Assembly: GCA_945862305.1 (NCBI GenBank)
Contig: CAMAXF010000006.1
Coordinates: forward strand, 1 to 64,000
Direction of reading: 5' to 3'
DNA length: 64,000 bases
DNA from: Bordetella parapertussis
Lineage (GTDB): Bacteria; Pseudomonadota; Gammaproteobacteria; Burkholderiales; Burkholderiaceae_A
In this document: positions 26,337 to 35,368 of the stretch, piece by piece
How positions within the stretch are numbered: position 1 is the stretch's first letter
Layout: each line of letters starts with the position of its first letter
Position numbers and translations under genes: made by a program
The notes under the pieces: model-generated
Told to the model about the DNA's origin: nothing
The model's input: the letters and a program-made list of their open reading frames with translations, nothing else
The model's database searches: none

Positions 26337-27425
26337 GTGAGCCTGACGACGGAGGCTGTTCGCACTGCATTGCAAGGGGTCATGGTGTCCGAGACCGGTC
26401 AGGATCTTGTCTCGGCCGGCCTGGTGAAGTCCCTGAAGGTGGATGGCGAGGACGTCGACCTTGAACTGGTGGTGACCTTCCCCGCCAAGAGCCGGCTCGA
26501 TGCCATCCGAAAGGCCGCCATCGCGGCCGTTCGTTCGGTGCCTGGTGTGGGCAATGCCAGCGTCTCCATTCGGCAGGAGATCCAGGCCCATTCGGTTCAG
26601 CGTGGCCTCAAGAGAATTCCGTCGGTCAAGAACATGATTGCGGTCGCATCGGGCAAGGGCGGCGTGGGGAAGTCCACGACCACGGTGAATCTGGCCCTGG
26701 CCCTGGCGGCCGAGGGCGCAACAGTCGGTGTGCTCGATGCAGACATCTACGGCCCCAGCATCCCGACCATGCTCGGCATCGTCGGGCGGCCGGAATCGGT
26801 CGACGGCCAGACCATCGAACCCATGATGGGCCACGGCCTGCAGTGCAATTCCATTGGGTTTCTCATCGACAAGGACCAGGCCATGGTCTGGCGTGGTCCC
26901 ATGGTGACGCAGGCCCTCGATCAACTCCTTCGTCAGACCACCTGGAAAGATTTGGACTACCTGCTCATCGACATGCCCCCGGGCACAGGCGACATCCACC
27001 TCACACTTGCTCAGAATGTGCCCATCACGGGCGCGGTGATTGTCACCACGCCCCAAGAGGTGGCCCTCATGGATGCGCGCAAGGGCCTCAAGATGTTCGA
27101 GAAGGTGTCGGTGCCCGTCATTGGCATCGTGGAGAACATGAGCCTCTATGTCTGCCCTCAGTGCGGGCATGCCGAGCATATTTTTGGTGCAGGCGGCGGT
27201 GGCCTCATGGCCCAGGACTACAGCGTTCCGCTGCTGGGCAGCCTGCCCCTGAACCTCTCGATTCGAGAGCAATCGGATGCCGGTCGTCCCACCCTGGTGG
27301 CCGACCCGGACGGCGCCATTGCGGGCCTTTATAAAGAGATCGCCCGAAAGGTGGCCGTGTCCGTCTCGAAGATCGGCAAGGACATGAGCAGCAAGTTCCC
27401 CACCATCGTGGTGCAGAACACTTGA
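26337..27425 (+). CDS. mrp: Mrp/ApbC family P-loop ATPase, iron-sulfur carrier
   Basis: A 362-residue protein: N-terminal MIP18/DUF59-like domain (1-80), deviant Walker A SGKGGVGKST at 105-114, and the cluster-binding pair C273-P-Q-C276. Family members carry and transfer [4Fe-4S] clusters in the cytosol. Its place as the first gene before the formate dehydrogenase genes suggests it may load the many clusters of FdhA, FdhB and the polyferredoxin, though Mrp is also a housekeeping protein. The start is GTG 26337; the next gene starts within its stop (TGATG). Confidence 0.93.
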   Translation: MSLTTEAVRTALQGVMVSETGQDLVSAGLVKSLKVDGEDVDLELVVTFPAKSRLDAIRKAAIAAVRSVPGVGNASVSIRQEIQAHSVQRGLKRIPSVKNMIAVASGKGGVGKSTTTVNLALALAAEGATVGVLDADIYGPSIPTMLGIVGRPESVDGQTIEPMMGHGLQCNSIGFLIDKDQAMVWRGPMVTQALDQLLRQTTWKDLDYLLIDMPPGTGDIHLTLAQNVPITGAVIVTTPQEVALMDARKGLKMFEKVSVPVIGIVENMSLYVCPQCGHAEHIFGAGGGGLMAQDYSVPLLGSLPLNLSIREQSDAGRPTLVADPDGAIAGLYKEIARKVAVSVSKIGKDMSSKFPTIVVQNT

Positions 27426-27934
27426 TGAGCACGGCCTCGCAGACTGCCAGGCCCATGCGCTGGGCCAGGGCAACGGTTTCGAAGGTGTTGCAGTCGAGTC
27501 GGTGGGAGCCATTTCGCTGGGAGTTGACCGAGGCCGTCTGGTGCCCGGAGTGGGTGGCAGATCCAGAGGCGGTATTCCCCAACACGCTGTCTGCGGATGG
27601 TGCCCATGTCAGTCGCATCATGCCAGTGGAGTTGTTTCCGGATGAGGGCGAGGGCTACTACCTGAACTGCTCGCTGACGAAGCCGGCTTGGTTTGTTCAC
27701 TGGCGCTTGGATCGTGAGCAGGTGGACCCCATACCCGAAATTCGCCGCATCACCCTCAGCTACAACGAGGCCGGCCGACTCATGGATGCGCAAGAGATGG
27801 TGGAGAGCCACCCCATCGACCTTGACACCGCCCACTGGCTGACCGACTTCCTTGCTCAGCATTACCAGCCGGAGCCGAAGAAGCGTGCTCGGCCTGCCTC
27901 CTTCAAGAGTCCCAAGGATCGGCTGGAGGCTTAG
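27425..27934 (+). CDS. DUF3305 protein of formate dehydrogenase clusters
   Basis: A 169-residue cytoplasmic protein that I assign to DUF3305: a W-rich middle (WFVHWRLD, then PEIRRITLSYNEAGRLMD) is characteristic. The family is found with DUF3306 proteins in formate dehydrogenase operons, and its function is not known. The ATG at 27425 shares its first base with the mrp stop; a TTG three bases earlier is possible. The C-terminal tail is basic and lysine-rich. Downstream DUF3306 starts on the last base of the stop codon. Confidence 0.82.
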   Translation: MSTASQTARPMRWARATVSKVLQSSRWEPFRWELTEAVWCPEWVADPEAVFPNTLSADGAHVSRIMPVELFPDEGEGYYLNCSLTKPAWFVHWRLDREQVDPIPEIRRITLSYNEAGRLMDAQEMVESHPIDLDTAHWLTDFLAQHYQPEPKKRARPASFKSPKDRLEA

Positions 27935-28647
27935 TGGCAGACGGCTTTCTCTCGCGCTGGTCTCGCGCCAAAACCATTGATCGCTCGATCCGCGAGCAAG
28001 GGGAGGCTCGCGAGCCTTCCTCAGGCGAGCTGGGCGATCAGTCCGAGCCGCATGCGGCTGAAGGGCTTGCTCCGACGACGTTGGATGAGTCCACGCAGCA
28101 CAGTTCCGCTCCGTTGGCAGTTGAGGGTGTAGAGCCTCAGCCTGCGCCGTCCATGGAGGACGCCAAGGCCTTGTCGGTGGGTGATGATGTGAGCCGATTC
28201 ATGGGGGCACATGTGGCCGCTGAGGTGCGCAGCATGGCCCTGCGCAAACTTTTCGCCATGCCGCACTACAACGTGCGCAGTGACATGGACATCTATTGGG
28301 AGGACTACTCCAACATGCCAAAGCTCACGGCTGCGGAGGTGGCGAACCTCCAGCAGTCGGAGTCTTTGTCGCTCTTTGAGGATCCACCATGGCGCAAGGA
28401 AATGCTCCAGGAAGAGGCCGACCAGCGTGCGGCTGATGCGGCGGCAGGCATCGAGCAAGAGGCCTCGCAACAGACCACGCAACAGACCCCGGTATTGGAC
28501 GAGCCTGCTCCGGAGAGTCTTGCGTCAGAGGAGCACATGCAACACGACGACGTTGAAGCGAAGCAGGAAGGGCTGTTGGCGTCTGCGCCTTCGTCCCGGC
28601 CTGAACACACGGGAACGCAGGGGCAAGACGGGGAGGCCATGTCATGA
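27934..28647 (+). CDS. DUF3306 protein of formate dehydrogenase clusters
   Basis: A 237-residue protein with the DUF3306 pattern: FLSRWSRAK at residue 5, then SRFMGAHVAAEVRSMALRKL and the HYNVRSDMDIYWEDY block near 110-128. The flanks are acidic, Glu/Gln-rich and probably disordered. No enzymatic motif or signal peptide is present. It begins with GTG on the last base of the DUF3305 stop and overlaps the next gene by four bases, so the three are translated together. A maturation or scaffolding role for formate dehydrogenase is inferred from context only. Confidence 0.82.
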   Translation: MADGFLSRWSRAKTIDRSIREQGEAREPSSGELGDQSEPHAAEGLAPTTLDESTQHSSAPLAVEGVEPQPAPSMEDAKALSVGDDVSRFMGAHVAAEVRSMALRKLFAMPHYNVRSDMDIYWEDYSNMPKLTAAEVANLQQSESLSLFEDPPWRKEMLQEEADQRAADAAAGIEQEASQQTTQQTPVLDEPAPESLASEEHMQHDDVEAKQEGLLASAPSSRPEHTGTQGQDGEAMS

Positions 28648-30737
28648 CGACCTGCCTCGTCTGTTCCTGCAATCGCACCATGAAGCTCGATGCGGCCGTG
28701 ATCGGGCATCCTGTGCACACCGGCCTGTGCCGACACGAGGTCAACACGTATCTGGATGCGCTCGGGGGCAGCGAAGACCTGGTGGTCGCCTGCACCCAGG
28801 AAGCGCCCTTGTTCGAGGGCCTCGCTGCCGAGCGTTCACCGGCACCTGCGGTGGCTGTTCGCTTTGTGAACATACGCGAGATGGCAGGCTGGACAGCGAA
28901 GTCTGCCGAGGCGCAGCCCAAGGTCAAGGCGCTCCTGGCCATTGCAAGCCTGCCGGCGCCGGATGCGGTTCCCGCGGTCACCTATCGGAGTTCAGGCCGG
29001 CTGTGCCTGGTGGGCGTAGCATCAGAGGTTCTGCCCTTGGCCGAGCAACTGGTTGCGAATTTTCCGGACACCATCACGCCCACCGCCATCCTCACCGAAG
29101 CGGACTGCTCGTTGCCCGTTGATCGCAGCCTGCCCATTTTCTCGGCTGCGTCGGTGGTCATCACTGGGCACTTGGGCTCGTTCAAGGCGCGCTGGCAACA
29201 GGTCAACCCCATTGACCTCGACCTCTGCGTGCGCTGCGGCGCCTGTGTCGCCGCATGCCCGGAGGGCGCCATCGACGATCGTTTCCAGGTCGACCTCAAC
29301 CGCTGCAAATCGAGCCGCGACTGCGTGAAGGCCTGCGAGTCGATTGGTGCGATTTCCTTCGATCGCATGGGTACTGAGGCGCGAGAGGATGAGTTTGATC
29401 TTGTCTTGGATTGTTCGGTCTCACCCATCTTCCCGCAACCTGATGGGCCGATGGGCTACCGCCATGTGGGTGGCGCAAGCCCAGAAGATCGTTGGGCGGG
29501 CCTCATGTCGCTGGCCCAGCTCGTTGGCGAGTTTGAGAAGCCGAAGTTCTTCAAATACGACGAGCGGCTTTGCGCGCACGGGCGAAACGGAAAGATTGGA
29601 TGCCGCGCCTGTGTGGATGTTTGCTCCACAGTGGCCATCTCCTCGCACTTCACAGATGGCAAGGGCCGGGTAGAGGTCAACCCCAACCTCTGTCTGGGCT
29701 GCGGCGCCTGCACCACGGTCTGCCCATCGGGGGCCATGCGTTTTGCAACGCCGGATGCCGATGTGGTGGCGCGCAGGCTTCGACTGGGTCTCTCGGTCAT
29801 GCAGGAGGCTGGCGCCACGGCACGATCGGTTTTGTTCTACGGTGGTCGCGACCACGGTGGGGCCATCGATCAACTTGAAGCCATCGGCCGTCGGGCCATG
29901 TTCGGACGTGGCCCGGGCCTTCCTGCGCACATGCTGCCCCTGGAGGTTCATCATGCGGCGAGCGTTGGGCTGGAGGTCTGGCTCGCCGCGATCGCCTACG
30001 GGGCCCAGTCGGTCTCGATTCTGCTCACGGGGCAGGAGGCCGCGGCCTATCAGGATGCCTTGGCCAGGCAGGTCTCCGTGGCCAATGCCATGCTCGCGGG
30101 GCTCGACCTTGGTGGTGACCGGGTGCGAATCTTCGTGGGTTCCAAGGCGGATCCAGCGGGGCTCGAGGCCTTCCTGAACCAGGCCTTGCCGCCGAGCGCG
30201 ATCAAACGCTCGGGAACCTTCGCCATCGGCGCGGACAAGCGAACTGCATTGGAGACGGTGATGGATCACCTCATCCGTGAGGGCGTGCGCCAGAAGCCAG
30301 TTGCCTTTCCGATTGCGCTGCCCGCTGGATCGCCGATGGGTGGCCTGGTGGTGGACAACGAGCGCTGCACCCTTTGTATGTCCTGCGTGGGCGCCTGCCC
30401 CGAGCAGGCCTTGAAGGATGGCAGCGGGGAGCCCCTGCTCTCATTGATTGAGAAGAACTGTGTGCAGTGTGGCCTTTGCGTGGAGACCTGCCCGGAGTCT
30501 GCGATTGCGCTGGCGCCTCGCATCTCCGAACTTGCCAAGCGGCGCGAGCCCAGTGAACTGAATCGGGCAGAGCCGTTCTGCTGTATCCGTTGTGGAAAGC
30601 CATTCGCCACCAAGCAAGGGTTGGCCGTGATGCTGCAGCGAATTGGTGGGCATCCTGCCTTCGCAGGTGAGAAGGCCAAACGTTTGGAAATGTGTGGCGA
30701 TTGCAGGGTGGTGGACATGGTGGAGAAAGAGGCATGA
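28644..30737 (+). CDS. Multi-cluster 4Fe-4S polyferredoxin of the formate dehydrogenase operon
   Basis: A 697-residue cytoplasmic protein with at least four ferredoxin-type motifs: CVRCGACVAACPEG near residue 195, CLGCGACTTVCPSG near 347, CTLCMSCVGACPEQ near 576 and CVQCGLCVETCPES near 607, plus further cysteine groups (CLVCSC at the N-terminus, GCRACVDVC, and a zinc-ribbon-like CCIRCGK near the end). Such proteins accompany DUF3305/DUF3306 in these clusters; a role in electron supply or cofactor maturation is inferred. The ATG overlaps the DUF3306 stop by four bases and follows GGGGAGG. Confidence 0.87.
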   Translation: MTTCLVCSCNRTMKLDAAVIGHPVHTGLCRHEVNTYLDALGGSEDLVVACTQEAPLFEGLAAERSPAPAVAVRFVNIREMAGWTAKSAEAQPKVKALLAIASLPAPDAVPAVTYRSSGRLCLVGVASEVLPLAEQLVANFPDTITPTAILTEADCSLPVDRSLPIFSAASVVITGHLGSFKARWQQVNPIDLDLCVRCGACVAACPEGAIDDRFQVDLNRCKSSRDCVKACESIGAISFDRMGTEAREDEFDLVLDCSVSPIFPQPDGPMGYRHVGGASPEDRWAGLMSLAQLVGEFEKPKFFKYDERLCAHGRNGKIGCRACVDVCSTVAISSHFTDGKGRVEVNPNLCLGCGACTTVCPSGAMRFATPDADVVARRLRLGLSVMQEAGATARSVLFYGGRDHGGAIDQLEAIGRRAMFGRGPGLPAHMLPLEVHHAASVGLEVWLAAIAYGAQSVSILLTGQEAAAYQDALARQVSVANAMLAGLDLGGDRVRIFVGSKADPAGLEAFLNQALPPSAIKRSGTFAIGADKRTALETVMDHLIREGVRQKPVAFPIALPAGSPMGGLVVDNERCTLCMSCVGACPEQALKDGSGEPLLSLIEKNCVQCGLCVETCPESAIALAPRISELAKRREPSELNRAEPFCCIRCGKPFATKQGLAVMLQRIGGHPAFAGEKAKRLEMCGDCRVVDMVEKEA

Positions 30738-31429
30738 CTGACTTTCAAAAGATCAACCTGGTGGCGCCGAGCGCCGCCCTCGACCATGGGCAGTCGGAGG
30801 AGGACCTGGCCCGTGCGGATACCTACGGCCTCATTGCAGAGCTCTTTGCGGCACCGCCCTCCGATGTTTTCTTCAGCCGCATGGCAGCCTCCCCCAAGCC
30901 CGACCCAGCCGATGATGCGCCCCTGACCGTGGCCTGGCGTGGTCTGCTGTCCGTGGCCATCGAGCAGGCGCCCGTGGCATCCCGTGCTGAGTACGATGTC
31001 TTGTTCTACAGCGTTGGGAAGCCAGAGATCATGCTCAACGGGTCCTTCTACCTGGCCGGCGCGCAGAACCGCACGCCCCTGGTGGAGCTTCGATCCGACC
31101 TGACGCTGCTTGGCATTGAGCGTGATCCCAGCTCCTCTGAGACAGAGGACCACCTCTCGGGCCTCTGCGAAGTGATGCGATACCTGGTGGCCGGCGATTG
31201 GGAGCCCGATGCGAGTGGTCGAAGCCTCTTGGAGCAGCAGCAGGTGTTTTTTCAGAAACACCTCGGAAGCTGGGCTTTCGATTGCCTGGATCAGTTGGAG
31301 CGGCATCCCAAGTCCGTGTTCTATGCGGCGGTGGCGCAGTTTGCCCGCTGCTTTTTTGAGATTGAGCGGCAGGCCTTCGACATCTTCGGGGCCACGCAGG
31401 CGGCGGCACAGGGTCTTCCCGAAGTTTAG
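30734..31429 (+). CDS. TorD/DmsD family molybdoenzyme chaperone
   Basis: A 231-residue, all-helical cytoplasmic protein. Features that fit the TorD family are the N-terminal LARADTYGLIAELF, the middle segment EYDVLFYSVG and the late FFEIERQAFD. Such chaperones bind the twin-arginine leader of a molybdoenzyme and hold it until the cofactor is in. Here the client should be FdhA, three genes downstream. ATG 30734 is chosen because it overlaps the polyferredoxin stop (ATGA); the frame is open 42 bases further up. Confidence 0.85.
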   Translation: MTDFQKINLVAPSAALDHGQSEEDLARADTYGLIAELFAAPPSDVFFSRMAASPKPDPADDAPLTVAWRGLLSVAIEQAPVASRAEYDVLFYSVGKPEIMLNGSFYLAGAQNRTPLVELRSDLTLLGIERDPSSSETEDHLSGLCEVMRYLVAGDWEPDASGRSLLEQQQVFFQKHLGSWAFDCLDQLERHPKSVFYAAVAQFARCFFEIERQAFDIFGATQAAAQGLPEV

Positions 31430-31506
31430 GGTTTCCCCTATAAACCGTCTCACATAGGAGGCATATGCTCTTGACAAGTAAAACCAACACTTTGGAGGTC
31501 GGAACC

Positions 31507-31713
31507 ATGAAAGCCGTTGAAAACCGTCGCAAGGCTCTTTTTGGAATCGGTGGGGTGGTGGCTGCATCCGCGGCAGCGGTCGTGGCCCAGTCCTCCTCAA
31601 CGCCAGAAGTCGCATCTGCTGCTGCCCCTGCAGTCAAGCCTGACGAGGCCAGCAACAAGGGCTACCAGCTCACAGAACACGTCAAGCGTTACTACCAGAC
31701 CACCCTGGTCTAG
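31507..31713 (+). CDS. Small TAT-target protein of the formate dehydrogenase region
   Basis: A 68-residue protein with a twin-arginine-like leader (NRRKALFGIGG from residue 6), an alanine-rich hydrophobic stretch and a short C-terminal tail (GYQLTEHVKRYYQTTLV). It matches the small 'formate dehydrogenase region TAT target' family seen just upstream of fdhA. ATG 31507 is chosen over 31465 because GGAGG is seven bases upstream. The function is unknown; the conserved tail suggests a structural subunit or export partner of the enzyme. Confidence 0.85.
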   Translation: MKAVENRRKALFGIGGVVAASAAAVVAQSSSTPEVASAAAPAVKPDEASNKGYQLTEHVKRYYQTTLV

Positions 31714-31737
31714 TTCACGAATCCGAGGGAGACCACC

Positions 31738-34716
31738 ATGACCATACTTCGCAAAAAGACCGCACTGCCCCCGGGTTCCCGGGCCAGTGGCTTTGTTTCA
31801 AGCCTCTCGCGTGCGCTCGATCACCGCATGCCCACCCTCGACCGTCGAGCCTTCCTGAAGCGCTCCGGTGTGGGGGTCGGTGTGGGCATCGCAGCCGGCC
31901 AGCTCACATTCGTTCGCAAGGCTGAGGCCTCCCCAGAGGCGGTCCGAACCCAAGACGGCAAGGGCAAGATCGAGGTCAAGCGCACGGTCTGTTCACACTG
32001 CTCTGTGGGCTGTGCAATCGATGCAGTGGTTGAGAATGGTGTCTGGACCCGCCACGAGCCCGTGTTCGATTCCCCCATCAACCTGGGTGCCCACTGTGCG
32101 AAGGGTGCGGCCATCAAGGAGCACGGCGAGGGTGGCCACCGTCTGCGCTACCCCATGAAGCTGGTCGACGGCCAGTACAAGCGCATCAGCTGGGATGAGG
32201 CCCTCGACGGCGTCACCAGGAAGATGAAGGCCATCATGAAGGCCAACGGCCCCGACTCCTTGTTCGTGGTGGGGTCCTCCAAGTACAACAACGAGCAGGC
32301 CTACCTGCTTCGTAAGTTCATGGCCTTCTTGGGCACGAACAACACCGACCACCAGGCCCGCATTTGCCACTCCACCACCGTGGCCGGTGTGGCCAACACA
32401 TGGGGCTACGGCGCCATGACCAACAGTTACAACGACATGCGCAATTCGAAGGCAGCGTTGTACATCGGTTCGAATGCCGCGGAGGCACATCCCGTCTCCA
32501 TGCTTCACCTGCTCGCCGCCAAAGAGCAGAACGGCTGCAAGGTTATCGTTGTCGATCCACGCTTCACCCGCACTGCGGCCAAGGCAGATCAGTACATCCG
32601 GCTACGGTCGGGCGCTGATGTGGCCTTCTTGTTCGGCGTCTTGCACCACATCTTCAAGAACGGCTGGGAAGACAAGAAGTACATCAACGATCGCGTCTAC
32701 GGCATGGACGCTGTTCGCAAAGAGGTCATGGAGCAGTGGACACCTGCGCGCGTCACCGAGGTGTCCGGCGTGTCCGAGGCCGAAGTGTTCCAAGCCGCCA
32801 AGACCATGGCCATGAACCGCCCCAGCACCATCGTCTGGTGCATGGGCCAGACCCAGCACACCATTGGCCATGCCATGGTGCGCGCCTCGTGCATCCTTCA
32901 GCTTGCGTTGGGCAATATTGGTGTGTCGGGCGGTGGTGCGAACATCTTCCGTGGCCACTGCAATGTGCAGGGTGCGACCGACGTGGGTCCGAACCCAGAT
33001 TCTCTGCCCGGCTACTACGGCCTGGCCGAGGGGTCCTGGAAGCACTATGCCACCGTCTGGGGTGTTCCTTTTGAGGACATCCAGAAGCGCTTCGCGCCGG
33101 GCATGATGACCAAGAGCGGCACCACAGTGTCGCGTTGGGTGGATGCGGTGCTGGAGAAACCCGAGAACATGGATCAGGCCACCTCCGTCAAGGGCCTATT
33201 CATGTGGGGTCACGCACCAAACTCCCAGACCCGCGGCCTGGACATGAAAAAGGCCATGGACGCCCTAGACCTCCTCGTGGTGGTCGACCCTTACCCAACC
33301 GCCACCGCGGCCATGGCAGCCCACCCTGTTGAAGGTGCGAAGGTCAATCCAAACCGCGAGGTTTACCTCCTCCCATCGACCACCCAGTTCGAGTGTGCTG
33401 GCTCCATTACGGCATCGAACCGCTCCATCCAATGGCGCGAGAAGGTGATCGACCCCCTCTTCGAGTCGATGCCCGACCATGTGATCATGCAGGCCTTGGC
33501 GGATCGCCTCGGCTTTGGCAAGGAACTCTCGAAGAACTTCAAGATGCTGCAGTCGAAGTTCGCCGGAAAAACCTGGGCCGAGCCCGAGGTGGAATCCATC
33601 CTGCGTGAAATCAACCGCGCGGTCTGGACCATTGGTTACACGGGTCAGTCGCCCGAGCGCCTCAAGGCGCACATGCGCAACATGCACCTGTTCGATGTGA
33701 AGACCCTTCGCGCGAAGGCCGGCAAGGACAAAGAAACCGGCTACGACATCTCCGGAGATTATTTTGGCTTGCCCTGGCCCTGTTTTGGTACTGACAAGAT
33801 CAAGCACCCGGGCTCGCCGAACCTCTACATGACGGGGCGTCATGTCATGGACGGTGGTGGAAACTTCCGCGCGAATTTCGGTGTGGAAAAGGACGGCGCC
33901 AACCTGCTGGCCGAGCCTGGCTCCCACAGTCGTGGGGCCGACATCAAGGAGGGCTATCCCGAGTTCGACCATGTCTTGGTGAAGAAGCTTGGCTGGTGGG
34001 GCGAGCTCACGCCGGCCGAGCAGGCCGCTGCCGAGGGCAAGAACTGGAAGACCGACCTCTCTGGCGGCATCCAGCGGGTGGTCATGAAGCATGGCTGCCA
34101 CCCATTTGGCAATGCCAAGGCACGCGCCGTGGTCTGGAACTTCCCGGATCCCGTGCCGAAGCACCGTGAGCCGCTGTATTCCAACCGTGCAGACTTGGTG
34201 GCCAAGTACCCGACGTACGACGACCTCAAAACCCACTGGCGTTTGCCCACCCTGTTCAAGTCGGTTCAGGACAAGGCCATCGCAGACAAGGCGCACGAGC
34301 GCTTCCCACTGGTGATGACCTCTGGCCGTCTGGTGGAGTACGAGGGCGGCGGCGAGGAGACCCGTTCGAACCGTTGGCTTGCCGAGCTTCAGCAGGACAA
34401 CTTTGTGGAGATCAATCCCAAGGCTGCCTCCGCACGGGGCATTCGCAACGGCGAATGGGTCTGGGTGAAGTCGCCCACTGGCGCGCAGATCAAGGTCAAG
34501 GCCATGGTCACCGATCGTGTTGGGCCAGACACCGTCTTCATTCCGTTCCACTTCTCGGGATGGTGGCAGGGCAAGGACATGGTGAAGGCTTACCCGGAGG
34601 GTGCGGCGCCGATCGTGCGAGGTGAGGCGGTCAACACAGCCACCACCTACGGCTACGACGCCGTCACCATGATGCAGGAAACCAAAACCACGATCTGTCA
34701 GGTCGTGAAGGCCTAA
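31738..34716 (+). CDS. fdhA: Formate dehydrogenase catalytic (alpha) subunit, bis-MGD, cysteine type
   Basis: A 992-residue DMSO-reductase-family enzyme that oxidises formate to CO2 in the periplasm. C85, C88, C92 and C120 bind a [4Fe-4S] cluster; C210 in ARICHST occupies the metal-ligand position that is selenocysteine in some homologues, so no UGA recoding is needed. The TAT motif DRRAFLKRSG starts at residue 35, behind an unusual 30-residue extension; ATG 31738 is kept because GAGGGAG precedes it and the internal ATG 31828 has no ribosome binding site. W and Mo versions cannot be told apart here. Confidence 0.96.
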   Translation: MTILRKKTALPPGSRASGFVSSLSRALDHRMPTLDRRAFLKRSGVGVGVGIAAGQLTFVRKAEASPEAVRTQDGKGKIEVKRTVCSHCSVGCAIDAVVENGVWTRHEPVFDSPINLGAHCAKGAAIKEHGEGGHRLRYPMKLVDGQYKRISWDEALDGVTRKMKAIMKANGPDSLFVVGSSKYNNEQAYLLRKFMAFLGTNNTDHQARICHSTTVAGVANTWGYGAMTNSYNDMRNSKAALYIGSNAAEAHPVSMLHLLAAKEQNGCKVIVVDPRFTRTAAKADQYIRLRSGADVAFLFGVLHHIFKNGWEDKKYINDRVYGMDAVRKEVMEQWTPARVTEVSGVSEAEVFQAAKTMAMNRPSTIVWCMGQTQHTIGHAMVRASCILQLALGNIGVSGGGANIFRGHCNVQGATDVGPNPDSLPGYYGLAEGSWKHYATVWGVPFEDIQKRFAPGMMTKSGTTVSRWVDAVLEKPENMDQATSVKGLFMWGHAPNSQTRGLDMKKAMDALDLLVVVDPYPTATAAMAAHPVEGAKVNPNREVYLLPSTTQFECAGSITASNRSIQWREKVIDPLFESMPDHVIMQALADRLGFGKELSKNFKMLQSKFAGKTWAEPEVESILREINRAVWTIGYTGQSPERLKAHMRNMHLFDVKTLRAKAGKDKETGYDISGDYFGLPWPCFGTDKIKHPGSPNLYMTGRHVMDGGGNFRANFGVEKDGANLLAEPGSHSRGADIKEGYPEFDHVLVKKLGWWGELTPAEQAAAEGKNWKTDLSGGIQRVVMKHGCHPFGNAKARAVVWNFPDPVPKHREPLYSNRADLVAKYPTYDDLKTHWRLPTLFKSVQDKAIADKAHERFPLVMTSGRLVEYEGGGEETRSNRWLAELQQDNFVEINPKAASARGIRNGEWVWVKSPTGAQIKVKAMVTDRVGPDTVFIPFHFSGWWQGKDMVKAYPEGAAPIVRGEAVNTATTYGYDAVTMMQETKTTICQVVKA

Positions 34717-34730
34717 GGGGAGCGATCAAA

Positions 34731-35366
34731 ATGGCACAAATGAAATTCATCTGCGACACGGAGCGCTGCATTGAGTGCAACGGCTGTGTCACCGCCTGTA
34801 AGGCCGAGCATGACGTGCCCTGGGGCGTGAACCGCCGACGTGTAGTCACCATCAACGATGGTGTGGCCGGCGCGGAGAAGTCGATTTCGGTGGCTTGTAT
34901 GCATTGCGCGGATGCGCCCTGCATGGCGGTCTGCCCCGTGAACTGCTTCTACAAGACCGATGAAGGCGTGGTTCTCCACGACAAGGATGTCTGCATCGGC
35001 TGCGGCTACTGCTCCTACGCCTGCCCCTTTGGTGCGCCGCAGTTCCCCTCGGATGCTGCCTTCGGGATGCGTGGCAAGATGGACAAGTGCACCTTCTGTG
35101 CGGGCGGCCCCGAAAAGAACGGCACCAAGGCTGAGTACGACAAGTACGGCCGCAATCGTCTGGCCGAGGGCAAGCTGCCTGCCTGTGCAGAAATGTGCTC
35201 CACCAAGGCGCTGCTCGCAGGTGACGGCGACACCATCGCCGACATCTTCCGCAGTCGCGTCACCGTTCGCCAGACCAACGGCAAGGCGGCCGGTGCAGAG
35301 CTCTTCGGCTGGGGCACAGCCTACGGCAAGAAGCCGGCTGCTGCGCAACCTGAGAAACGGGGTTGA
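34731..35366 (+). CDS. fdhB: Formate dehydrogenase iron-sulfur (beta) subunit
   Basis: A 211-residue ferredoxin-like subunit with 16 or more cysteines in four groups for [4Fe-4S] clusters (CIECNGCVTACK at 13-24, CMHCADAPCMAVCP, CIGCGYCSYACP, CTFC...C...C). It passes electrons from FdhA to the cytochrome b subunit. It lacks the C-terminal membrane anchor of E. coli FdnH, as in other shorter beta subunits. It follows fdhA by 14 bases with AAGGGGAG ahead of the ATG. Confidence 0.95.
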   Translation: MAQMKFICDTERCIECNGCVTACKAEHDVPWGVNRRRVVTINDGVAGAEKSISVACMHCADAPCMAVCPVNCFYKTDEGVVLHDKDVCIGCGYCSYACPFGAPQFPSDAAFGMRGKMDKCTFCAGGPEKNGTKAEYDKYGRNRLAEGKLPACAEMCSTKALLAGDGDTIADIFRSRVTVRQTNGKAAGAELFGWGTAYGKKPAAAQPEKRG

Positions 35367-35368
35367 AC

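Noticed and set aside
32335..32400. Selenocysteine in FdhA
   Set aside because: The active-site codon is TGC (cysteine) and there is no in-frame TGA, so recoding is not needed.
33265..34551. Open frame of 428 codons on the minus strand inside fdhA
   Set aside because: It is the antisense shadow of a GC-rich gene; no start site, no motif, and fdhA is certain on the plus strand. Similar long antisense frames at 3566-4627, 22424-23689, 26307-27512, 44358-45257, 45854-47029 and 50402-51769 were dropped for the same reason.
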